Below, piece after piece: positions 47,948-54,219 of a stretch of 64,000 nucleotides of DNA. Every line of letters begins with the position of its first letter. The first letter of the stretch is position 1. The notes under the pieces are model-generated. The model had not been told where the DNA came from and ran no database searches. It saw only the letters and a list, made by a program, of their open reading frames with translations. Origin of the DNA: Fimbriiglobus ruber (GTDB lineage: Bacteria; Planctomycetota; Planctomycetia; Gemmatales; Gemmataceae); the NCBI RefSeq assembly GCF_002197845.1, contig NZ_NIDE01000015.1, forward strand, positions 20,752 through 84,751, read 5' to 3'. The translations under genes and the position numbers were made by a program.

Positions 47948-49441
47948 TCAACCGTTGCCGACGGTGTGGGCGTCGGGCGATTCACCCTCGGCGGCGGGGG
48001 CCGCCTGGGCGTCGACCGAGGAGACCTCGGCCTGGTCGCTTTCCGCTGGGGTGAGTTCGTAGTCCTCGTATTCGGCGGTACTCAGGACGAAATCGAGCGC
48101 CTTGCGTTCGAGCAGTTCGGTCGCGAGGGCTTCGATCAGGTCTTCCTTCTCCATCCGGGCCTTCACCTTACGGGGACTTTCCCCGGTCCGGTCGGCGATC
48201 TCGTCGATCTCGTGGTCGATGTCCGCGTCCTCGATCTCGAGCTTTTCCAACTCGGCGATCTTCTGCAGGACGAAGTGTTCCTTGAGGGCGGCCGCGGTAC
48301 TCTTGACCGCGTCCTGTTCGAGTACCCGCTGGCGGCCCTGGATTTGTTCGTCCGTGAACCCGGCCGACTTCATTTCCATCACCCGCCGCTGGAGCGTTTT
48401 CCGCGCCTGGCGGGTGAGAAGGTCGACCGGCATCTCCCAGTTTGCGTTGCCGGCGAGTTGTTCGAGAATCTGCGACCGGGCCGTCTGCCGCTGGGTGTAT
48501 TCGAGAATCCGCTCGAGCCGGGCGCGGATGAGTTCGTGGAACTGCTCGACGCCTCTGACGCCGAAATCGGCCAGCAATTCCGGGGTCAGTTCCGGCGTCC
48601 GGACGACCTTCACGTCTTTAATCGTGAACGCGGCCTGGACCTTAGTGCCGCGGAGCGACGCGTTGGCGAGATCCTGGGACAGGGTGATGTCCACCGTCCG
48701 GGTGTCCCCCGGCTTGGCCCCGACCATGTGCCCCGCGAAGTCCTCGGCCACCCCGTCGGCCATCGCGAGCCGCTTTTCGACTTTGAGGCTGATGCCGGAG
48801 AGCTTGTTGATTTCCTTGTCGCCGGCCTTCACGACCACATCGGCTGTGACGAGGTCTTCGAGCGCGACGGTCGGGGCGCCGCCATCGGTGCCCGTTTTCG
48901 CCTCGGGCTTGCCGTAGGGCTCCAGGAACCGCTTGGTTTCCTTCAACACGTCGTTGTCGGTGTACGCGTGCGTCGGGCGGCGGAGTTTCAGGCCCTTGTA
49001 GTTCGGCAGGTCGAACTCGGGGCGGACTTCGATGTTGAATTCGTAAACGAGCGGGCCGAACTCGGGGATGACGACCGCGCCCGGGTCGAGTTCCGGCGGG
49101 CTGAGCGGGGAGAGCGTTTGCTCTTCGGCCAGTTGTTCCAGGCTGGCCATCAGGACTTCGCTCTTGACCTCGGCCGCGACGTCCTTGAAGAACTTCTTCT
49201 CGATGATCTTCCGCGGCGCCTTGCCGGGCCGGAAGCCGGGCACGTGGGCGGGGGTTTTGACCATCAGTTCGGTGTATTTTTCGTCCATCCGCGCGTCGAT
49301 CGCGGCCCGGTCGACCGTCACCTTGACGTGCTTTTTGCACGGCCCGGCGTCGGTGATGACGACCTCTTGGGGCAGTTTCGTCGGCCCCTCGAGCGCGGTC
49401 GCGGTGGCGGTATCGTCGGCGGGCGTGTCTTCGGCGGCCAT
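47948..49441 (-). CDS. tig: Trigger factor
   Basis: 497 residues. A ribosome-bound chaperone and peptidyl-prolyl isomerase. The ribosome-docking motif GFRPGKAPRKIIEKKF lies near residues 69-84. The FKBP-like domain runs about 185-275 and carries DFAGHMVGAKPGDTRTVDI. A helical C-terminal chaperone domain follows (about 275-470), with an acidic/Ala-rich tail. The N-terminal 25 residues are an extension. The order tig-clpP-clpP is the common bacterial arrangement linking folding at the ribosome to proteolysis. The 5' region, up to the terminator at 49530, should hold the promoter. Confidence 0.93.
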   Translation of the reverse strand: MAAEDTPADDTATATALEGPTKLPQEVVITDAGPCKKHVKVTVDRAAIDARMDEKYTELMVKTPAHVPGFRPGKAPRKIIEKKFFKDVAAEVKSEVLMASLEQLAEEQTLSPLSPPELDPGAVVIPEFGPLVYEFNIEVRPEFDLPNYKGLKLRRPTHAYTDNDVLKETKRFLEPYGKPEAKTGTDGGAPTVALEDLVTADVVVKAGDKEINKLSGISLKVEKRLAMADGVAEDFAGHMVGAKPGDTRTVDITLSQDLANASLRGTKVQAAFTIKDVKVVRTPELTPELLADFGVRGVEQFHELIRARLERILEYTQRQTARSQILEQLAGNANWEMPVDLLTRQARKTLQRRVMEMKSAGFTDEQIQGRQRVLEQDAVKSTAAALKEHFVLQKIAELEKLEIEDADIDHEIDEIADRTGESPRKVKARMEKEDLIEALATELLERKALDFVLSTAEYEDYELTPAESDQAEVSSVDAQAAPAAEGESPDAHTVGNG

Positions 49442-49529
49442 CAGACGGCTCCTGAAATGCGCTCCGCCCCGCGACGCACGCGGGGCCGCCGGGCAAGTCC
49501 GCCCGGGACGTCAACATAGGAAATAAAAC

Positions 49530-49595
49530 AGAGCCGGGAAGTTGTGGGGTGGTAGGTTTCTAAGACCCACCGGCTCCCGACGACTTCCCGGCTCT
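49530..49595 (-). terminator. Terminator after tRNA-Gly (leftward)
   Basis: AGAGCCGGGAAGT (49530-49542) pairs with ACTTCCCGGCTCT (49583-49595). On the minus strand it is followed by GTTTTATTTCC. The 40-nt middle may add a smaller hairpin. Confidence 0.7.
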
Positions 49596-49715
49596 CAGTC
49601 CGAATCAGTCTGAACCTTGAGGTCAGATGTCCGAAGTCGCGGATTCAGAAGCGGTCAAACCTGTTTTCAGTCAAAAGACCGAAACCGAAATCCGCACTTT
49701 AGAATCCGCGTAGAG

Positions 49716-49787
49716 AGCGGGTGATGGGACTTGAACCCACGACAACCTCGTTGGCAACGAGGTACTCTACCACTGAGTTACACCCGC
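49716..49787 (-). tRNA. tRNA-Gly (GCC)
   Basis: 72 nt. The acceptor GCGGGTG pairs with CACCCGC, the anticodon stem is CCTCG/CGAGG with loop TTGCCAA, and the T-arm GTGGG TTCAAGT CCCAT. The discriminator is T, as usual for Gly. CCA is not encoded. Confidence 0.95.
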
Positions 49788-49918
49788 AATGTCCTTGTAG
49801 AATCTAGGGACTCCCGCGCGGCATTTCAAGGGGAAGTCTTCATTCCGTTGAACGAAGAACCGGGTCCGGCGGCAAGATCTCGCGGGGGCCGTCCGACGAT
49901 TTTTCCGGGCTGTCATCG

Positions 49919-50719
49919 TTAACGGTTCAGGTACAGGAAGTAGAAGACGAGGAACAGCGAACACGCGACGGCCGCCAGACAAATGGTGGCGGCGGACCGG
50001 AGCCAGGAGGCGACGGGCCCGTCGGCGGCCGGCGTCGCGGCCAATCGTTTACGCAGCCCCCGTTCGATTTCCTCGGCGTCCCGCGGGTGGGGTGTGAGGA
50101 TGCGGACGGTCGCGTGTCGGAACCCGGCGAACCAGTCGATCGCCACCACTCGGTAATCGGCCGCCCAGACGTTTCCGGTCCGCACGCCGGGGATACCGGC
50201 TTGGGCGAGTGCCTCGTCGACCGCGTTTTCGAGGTCGTCGCGGCCGATGTTGTAAACGGACAACGTGGCGGCCCGGAGCAGCACCACGACCGCGACGACG
50301 GCGGCGACGATCAAGATGTAGGCGAGGGTGACGGCCGCCCATTCGAGGTGTTCTTGTCCCCAGACGGCCTTGATCTGTTCCCAATTCCCGCGGCCGATGA
50401 GGCGAATGTTGGACTGGAGTACGGAAAGGATAATCCCGCCGCCGAACAGGACGAACCCGGCGAGTCCGCCGAGGAGGAACACGAAATCCCACGCTCCGCT
50501 GATGACGGTGGGGCGGGGCCGGCGGTTGATCGAGCCGAGCCAGGAGAGGTAAACGGCGACTGGCGTGAGGCAGAGCACCCCGCATACCGCGAGGAGGATA
50601 ATAAGCGGGAGGAACAAGGTACGGTTCCAGGGGCGGTGCCCGGCCGGGCGGCCGTGCTGGTGAGCGGGGAGATCGTGATCTGATTCTAGACCGGGCAAGT
50701 CCGTAGAGCAATTCGCCAT
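49919..50719 (-). CDS. Four-helix membrane protein, unknown function
   Basis: 266 residues if the ATG at 50719 is used; an in-frame ATG at 50794 would add 25. Hydrophobic segments lie near residues 36-58, 75-100 and 125-150, with a last one near the C-terminus (SAATICLAAVACSLFLVFYF). Between the third and fourth lies a cytoplasmic-type domain (YNIGRDDLENAVDEALAQAG, VRILTPHPRDAEEIERGLRK) of about 90 residues. No family is recognised. It lies between tRNA-Gly and the initiator tRNA and is probably monocistronic. Confidence 0.6.
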   Translation of the reverse strand: MANCSTDLPGLESDHDLPAHQHGRPAGHRPWNRTLFLPLIILLAVCGVLCLTPVAVYLSWLGSINRRPRPTVISGAWDFVFLLGGLAGFVLFGGGIILSVLQSNIRLIGRGNWEQIKAVWGQEHLEWAAVTLAYILIVAAVVAVVVLLRAATLSVYNIGRDDLENAVDEALAQAGIPGVRTGNVWAADYRVVAIDWFAGFRHATVRILTPHPRDAEEIERGLRKRLAATPAADGPVASWLRSAATICLAAVACSLFLVFYFLYLNR

Positions 50720-50827
50720 TCGTGCGGAACAACCGCCCGGATCAGAACTTTCGGCGGCCCGTTCGTGACCTGTCGCGAATTTGCCCTTCCCCAACGGAGA
50801 TCGGCTGCTAAAGTGATGTTAACAGAT

Positions 50828-50902
50828 CGCGGCGTGGAGCAGCCCGGTTAGCTCGCCAGGCTCATAACCTGGAGGTCGTAGGTTCAAATCCTACCGCCGC
50901 AA
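50828..50902 (+). tRNA. Initiator tRNA-Met (CAT)
   Basis: 75 nt. The acceptor CGCGGCG faces CGCCGCA, leaving the C1-A72 mismatch that marks initiator tRNA. The anticodon stem CCAGG/CCTGG carries anticodon CAT at 50863-50865, and the T-arm is GTAGG TTCAAAT CCTAC. CCA is not encoded. Confidence 0.95.
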
Positions 50903-50906
50903 CTCG

Positions 50907-50934
50907 AAAAACCCTGGGAAACCAGGGTTTTTTC
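50907..50934 (+). terminator. Terminator of the initiator tRNA
   Basis: AAAAACCCTGG-GAAA-CCAGGGTTTTT is a perfect stem with a GAAA tetraloop followed by T residues, four bases after the tRNA end. Confidence 0.85.
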
Positions 50935-50982
50935 GTTTCTCATCATTCCGCCCATTCCTCGTTTTCCGCCCTTTCCGGGTAC

Positions 50983-51102
50983 TTAGGTGCCGGATAGGTG
51001 CCAAGAAAATGCTGGGTTCTCCCGCGTAGCGCGATCGTTTTGGGCGACAATTCTTTTCTCCAACCGCCCGCCGAGACGCAACGGCACTTATCTGGCACCT
51101 AA
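50983..51102. repeat. 120-bp element with 20-bp inverted ends
   Basis: TTAGGTGCCGGATAGGTGCC at 50983-51002 and its inverse GGCACTTATCTGGCACCTAA at 51083-51102 match at 18 of 20 positions. The 80 bp inside hold no supported ORF. It may be a miniature mobile element or a stem-forming repeat. Confidence 0.65.
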
Positions 51103-51310
51103 TCCACTATCAGGACGGCTGAATGAATGTCAGAAAATCGCCGTGCCGATTCGTGCCGGACACGAATTCTATTGCCTGGCGTTCAAATGGCGTCCCATCT
51201 TCGGCTACAGATTTATGGGGAGGGTCGACCAGCGTTTGGTTGTGGAAGAATTGACTTCTTGGCTGATCTCCTTCCCTCGCTTCGCACGATGTCCTGGTCC
51301 AAGAAACGAC

Positions 51311-51344
51311 AAAAGGCCCCAACCGGCTTTCGCGCGGCTGGGGC
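51311..51344 (-). terminator. Terminator at the left end of the prophage transcript
   Basis: On the minus strand GCCCCAGCCG...CGGTTGGGGC (51316-51344) forms a stem with one internal mismatch and is followed by CTTTTG (complement of 51310-51315). It would end the leftward phage transcription unit. Confidence 0.6.
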
Positions 51345-51374
51345 TGATGCTTTCCGATCTTGTCTTACTCTACG

Positions 51375-51530
51375 TCATTTCCCGCCCTGCCAGTCTTCCC
51401 GTCGTCGTCGCCTCGCCGTCGGAGTGGGGGTATAAGGGCCGCAATCGCGATAGCGATAAAATGCGGTCCGGCCCCCGCTTCGAGGGCGTGGCAGAGACGG
51501 CGGTGCAGCAAATGCCTTTTCAGGCGTCAT
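51375..51530 (-). CDS. Possible small protein at the end of the phage unit
   Basis: 51 codons from the ATG at 51530 (MTPEKAFAAPPSLPRPRSGG) to TGA at 51375-51377, Arg/Pro-rich and without recognised features. The ATG overlaps the stop of a possible shorter frame upstream in ATGA fashion. There is no good ribosome binding site and the other frames are also open, so this may not be real. Confidence 0.25.
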   Translation of the reverse strand: MTPEKAFAAPPSLPRPRSGGRTAFYRYRDCGPYTPTPTARRRRREDWQGGK

Positions 51531-51614
51531 CCTTGAGTCTGAGCGGAGCCGGAGGTGTTGGGGGACTTGGCTCGCGAGGGCATCTGTGCGACGTAAGGGG
51601 CGATTGGACGACCG

Positions 51615-51797
51615 CTATTTCCCCATGCCCATGACATTTGCAACGACCGCGAGACCTAAAGCTCCCAGGGCCGTTCCCGCCACGGTGAGGAACACGATCT
51701 GGCGCACGGTTTCCTCGCCCGGCAACCTGTCGTTGCCGCTGAGCAACTCGCGCTGAATGCGACGCCCGTTGATGTCCATCCGCCTGCGGGAGATCAT
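51615..51797 (-). CDS. Small single-helix membrane protein (phage)
   Basis: 60 residues. A basic N-terminal half is followed by one hydrophobic helix (IVFLTVAGTALGALGLAVVA, about residues 34-53) and the end NVMGMGK. It follows the lipoprotein gene with a 1-bp gap and lies in a run of small lysis-type genes, so a holin or accessory lysis role is possible. The family is not recognised. Confidence 0.6.
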   Translation of the reverse strand: MISRRRMDINGRRIQRELLSGNDRLPGEETVRQIVFLTVAGTALGALGLAVVANVMGMGK

Positions 51798-51798
51798 G

Positions 51799-52005
51799 CT
51801 ACTGCTTGGCTTCGAGCCGGAGACGCTCGTAGTCCTCGATCGCGGGGATCAGGATGGAATTTGCGGGAAGTTGATCGAGGGCGGTGCGGATTTGATCCTG
51901 CTCGGCGGGCGACCACTGCTTGACGGAGATGCCGGGGCAATTCGGCTGGTCACAGGCCGCGAGGAGCAGGAGCAGGCTAAAAGTCGTGATTCTTGAGGCG
52001 CGCAT
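51799..52005 (-). CDS. Small phage lipoprotein, spanin-like
   Basis: 68 residues. The signal ITTFSLLLLLAAC ends in a lipobox (Cys18), so this is a short lipoprotein. The mature part (DQPNCPGISVKQWSPAEQDQ and a helical end) resembles the outer-membrane spanin-type proteins encoded near phage endolysins. Its position in the lysis region supports this. A partner inner-membrane spanin might be one of the neighbouring single-helix proteins. Its start overlaps the end of the upstream 53-residue gene by 29 bp. Confidence 0.6.
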   Translation of the reverse strand: MRASRITTFSLLLLLAACDQPNCPGISVKQWSPAEQDQIRTALDQLPANSILIPAIEDYERLRLEAKQ

Positions 52006-52138
52006 CGAGTTCCTCCCTGGTGGTTGGGGCGTCGGCGACGACCTGTTGCTGCTTACGCGTATCTCGCGCTCCTTTCCAGCTTTTGAACCACTCGGCGAGT
52101 CCGATCAGCTTGCAGGCGATCTCAAGCAGTTCGAGCAT
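51977..52138 (-). CDS. Small phage protein of 53 residues
   Basis: MLELLEIACKLIGLAEWFKS begins an amphipathic/hydrophobic helix, followed by a charged helical tail ending LDARLKNHDF. The ATG at 52138 has an excellent ribosome binding site, GGAGGGATAA, whose TAA is the stop of the upstream gene. It overlaps the lipoprotein gene downstream by 29 bp. The family is unknown; the compact packing argues it is real. Confidence 0.65.
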   Translation of the reverse strand: MLELLEIACKLIGLAEWFKSWKGARDTRKQQQVVADAPTTREELDARLKNHDF

Positions 52139-52318
52139 TTATCCCTCCAGCGCTTCGTTCAAAAGGATTTGCTTGGCAAGTTCGAGGAGATAAACGCCCA
52201 TCGCCGGGGTGAGGGGCTCGCCGTTCCGGGTTCGGATGTCCACGTATCCGTCTGCGAACGAAAACGGAAACTGCGAGAAATCGCGGTCCATGTCTGGGTG
52301 CGGAAGAACTTCGGCCAT
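52139..52318 (-). CDS. Small phage protein of 59 residues
   Basis: MAEVLPHPDMDRDFSQFPFS and the end MGVYLLELAKQILLNEALEG. The ATG at 52318 has GAGGGG three bases away; a longer frame upstream overlaps another gene and is not preferred. No membrane helix and no recognised domain. It sits between the alanine-rich protein and the 53-residue gene in the lysis region. Confidence 0.65.
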   Translation of the reverse strand: MAEVLPHPDMDRDFSQFPFSFADGYVDIRTRNGEPLTPAMGVYLLELAKQILLNEALEG

Positions 52319-52373
52319 TCGCCCCTCGTGAAATTGGCGGCCGCGGCGGTCGCTAAAGCACCGCGGCCAGAGA

Positions 52374-52748
52374 TTAAGCAGCGGGAGTCGGTGCCGGGGT
52401 AGGCGCGGCGGGTTCTGCCGGTGCGGGCAAAGACGCCACGGTCGCCGCGAGTACGCCATAAACCGCATTTTTTGCATCGGCTTTGGCGTCGCTTTCGATC
52501 TGGCCGAGGGCTTGGGTGGCGGCGGCGGTGATCCCCGCGGCGATGTTGCCGCCGGTCGCAGCGGTCGTCAGCAGGCCGGTCGCGGCGTCGTCGACGATCT
52601 GAAGGCCCTGAGTGCCCAGCGTGGCTTCGATCTGTTGGAAGAGGGGGTGAAATTTCTGCAGGAGGCTATGCTCGAAGGGTGTCAGCACGTCCTCGATCTT
52701 GGTTTCGGTGGTGCTGAAGAAGGATTCCAGGCTGGAGAGTATGCTCAT
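52374..52748 (-). CDS. Ala-rich phage protein, unknown
   Basis: 124 residues: MSILSSLESFFSTTETKIED, a helical region to about residue 60, an Ala/Gly-rich segment (TGGNIAAGITAAATQALGQI) and an Ala/Pro tail. It could be weakly membrane-active like some holins, but no clear transmembrane helix is present. It is located just after the endolysin gene in the leftward unit. Confidence 0.6.
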   Translation of the reverse strand: MSILSSLESFFSTTETKIEDVLTPFEHSLLQKFHPLFQQIEATLGTQGLQIVDDAATGLLTTAATGGNIAAGITAAATQALGQIESDAKADAKNAVYGVLAATVASLPAPAEPAAPTPAPTPAA

Positions 52749-52819
52749 AAGTACCCCTTGGTTGGTTAGTGGTCTCGCGCAGTATGCTCCTGCCCGGTGG
52801 TTCGCGCAAGCGTTTCGTG

Positions 52820-53269
52820 TCAGGCGTGGTTCGTGTAGACTCCGTCTTCAAAAATGGCTTTCTCGGCGACGCGGCGACCCCAGAGTCCGGGCGACTCCTT
52901 CCCCCCGGCAAAGTCCCAGCGGAGGAACTGCTGGGCGGCGAGGGCGGTGTTCCCGCTGTTCAGGAGTTTCACCAAGGTGCTGCGAGCGAAGTTCCCGGCA
53001 CCGACGTTAAAAGCAAGGCTCGCGCAGGCGTCATATTCGTTCTGGGAGAGGAGGACTTCGACGGCCTGGTTGATGGCCCGTTCAGCTACCGACAGGTCTT
53101 GGAGGAAGATGGCCCCGGCCTGCTCGGGGGAAATCAGCTGGTAGTCTTCGCCGGGCACGATCAGATGGCCCCAGCCGATCGAAGGGCGTCCTGCGGAATC
53201 GAGGTAGCGTTGCAGACGCAGTTGCTCGAAGCTCTGGATAAAGGTGATTCCGGCGGGGCTGGTTTTCAT
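52820..53269 (-). CDS. Phage endolysin, GH24 lysozyme
   Basis: 149 residues from the ATG at 53269; the start overlaps the upstream gene's stop in ATGA. It cleaves peptidoglycan to release phage. The T4-lysozyme-type motif is FEQLRLQRYLDSAGRPSIGW with Glu15, Asp24 and then Ser30 where the family usually has Thr. NEYDACASLAFNVGAGNFARS is the second conserved part and LRWDFAGGKESPGLWGRR the third. There is no signal peptide, so export would need a holin. Several membrane proteins next to it could serve. Confidence 0.88.
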   Translation of the reverse strand: MKTSPAGITFIQSFEQLRLQRYLDSAGRPSIGWGHLIVPGEDYQLISPEQAGAIFLQDLSVAERAINQAVEVLLSQNEYDACASLAFNVGAGNFARSTLVKLLNSGNTALAAQQFLRWDFAGGKESPGLWGRRVAEKAIFEDGVYTNHA

Positions 53270-53466
53270 GTCAAAATCCTTTTCAACCGCTGTTCGGCGT
53301 AGCAGAAGGCGAAGAGCAGGATTTGATCCTGCTGCTCTTCGGTGAGTCGCCCGATCCACGGCAGCGCGAAGTACGCCTGCTCGCACAACTCGTCGGCCTC
53401 GTGTTCCAAAGCCGCTTCGGGCCTCCAGGTGACATCCCGCATCATCTCGATGAGGAGGTCGGTCAT
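53266..53466 (-). CDS. Small acidic phage protein of 66 residues
   Basis: MTDLLIEMMRDVTWRPEAAL and the end CYAEQRLKRILT. Starts and stops overlap both neighbours by 4 bp (ATGA), so it is translationally coupled between a membrane protein and the endolysin. No recognised domain. Confidence 0.65.
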   Translation of the reverse strand: MTDLLIEMMRDVTWRPEAALEHEADELCEQAYFALPWIGRLTEEQQDQILLFAFCYAEQRLKRILT

Positions 53467-53636
53467 ATCGTCACCTCGCTGAGCGCCCGCGGGGAGAGCT
53501 GGAGGAGAACCGCGGCCGTCGCGGACGCCTCGGCCTGGCGGCACTTGTAGTGGATGAGCAGGGTGATCGCGGCCCCGCTCACGAGCCCGTAGAAGAGAAA
53601 CATGGACAGTTGCGCGTACATGAGTTTTCGGATCAT
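53463..53636 (-). CDS. Single-helix membrane protein, possible holin or spanin
   Basis: 57 residues from the ATG at 53636, which overlaps the upstream stop in ATGA; an ATG five codons earlier is less favoured. One hydrophobic helix, LSMFLFYGLVSGAAITLLI, near the N-terminus is followed by a short polar tail. The topology and position next to XhlA-like and endolysin genes suit a lysis accessory. Confidence 0.65.
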   Translation of the reverse strand: MIRKLMYAQLSMFLFYGLVSGAAITLLIHYKCRQAEASATAAVLLQLSPRALSEVTI

Positions 53637-53845
53637 TGGAAGAACGCCCATAATTTTTCACAGATCTTGTCGAAATGGCCGCTGATGATGGCCCCCAAGG
53701 CGACCGCCCCCATGCACGCTCCGCCCCACTTGAGGGCCAGCCGGTCGTAGTATTCCAGCTTCTCCTCCAGGACCTTGACCTCGGCCTTGGTGTCTTCGAG
53801 GAGGATTTCCACGCGGGTGAGGCGCTCAGCGGTTTCTCGATCCAT
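53633..53845 (-). CDS. XhlA-like holin-associated protein
   Basis: 70 residues. An N-terminal coiled coil (RLTRVEILLEDTKAEVKVLE) is followed by a hydrophobic helix (WGGACMGAVALGAIISGHFD), the layout of haemolysin XhlA family proteins that help phage-type holins permeabilise membrane. The ATG overlaps the stop of a 19-codon frame upstream (TGATG). Confidence 0.7.
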   Translation of the reverse strand: MDRETAERLTRVEILLEDTKAEVKVLEEKLEYYDRLALKWGGACMGAVALGAIISGHFDKICEKLWAFFQ

Positions 53846-53904
53846 CAGCTCGGACCGGATGTCGCGGGTTGATCGTGCTCGGGTAAATCATGCGGGTTCG
53901 GCAT
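53845..53904 (-). CDS. Tiny coupled leader-type ORF of 19 residues
   Basis: MPNPHDLPEHDQPATSGPS, with AAAGG seven bases before its ATG at 53904. Its stop overlaps the next ATG (TGATG), so it could couple translation from the tail-adaptor gene to the XhlA-like gene. It may have no function of its own. Confidence 0.4.
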   Translation of the reverse strand: MPNPHDLPEHDQPATSGPS

Positions 53905-53922
53905 ACGCAAGCCTTTTATGGT

Positions 53923-54219
53923 TCAGATGAATCGCTGGGGGACGCAGTTGATGACGAACGTTTCCTGCATCTCGCGGCCGCCGGCGGTGGTGATGGTGTT
54001 GGTAACGGCGTAGTAGGTTCCTGCGGTCCCTTCGGAGAGCCACACGGTCGTCGTCGTGCCTGTGAACGACGGAGCGGGGGACGCGGCGCTCATGTCGGTC
54101 GGGAAGACGGTCCAGACACTGGTGGCGATGGTGTCCGTGCCCAGGCCGCGGGTCGTCCAGTCGATGGTGTAATCGAGGATCTCGGCGGGAGTTTGCTGCA
54201 AGACGACATCGGGGTTCAT
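53923..54219 (-). CDS. Phage fiber-tail adaptor-like protein
   Basis: 98 residues. The text DYTIDWTTRGLGTDTIATSV, TTTTVWLSEGTAGTYYAVTN and TITTAGGREMQETFVI is the beta-sandwich pattern of small phage proteins annotated as fibre-tail adaptors. Its start overlaps the stop of the large repeat protein by 4 bp, linking it to the tail fibre. Assigned by remembered sequence pattern. Confidence 0.65.
   Translation of the reverse strand: MNPDVVLQQTPAEILDYTIDWTTRGLGTDTIATSVWTVFPTDMSAASPAPSFTGTTTTVWLSEGTAGTYYAVTNTITTAGGREMQETFVINCVPQRFI

Larger units (their letters stand above)
50935..51374. other. Gap between the initiator tRNA and the prophage block
   Basis: 440 bp with no gene that I can support. 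It contains the inverted-repeat element at 50983-51102 and a leftward terminator at 51311-51344. An att site could lie here but cannot be recognised without the other phage end. Confidence 0.5.

Noticed and set aside
50828..50902. Initiator tRNA as the phage attachment site
   Set aside because: No duplicate of the tRNA 3' end is visible and the other phage boundary is outside the window.
50987..51634. 215-codon rightward ORF after the initiator tRNA
   Set aside because: No ribosome binding site or recognisable motif, it crosses the repeat and a leftward terminator, and composition is not protein-like.
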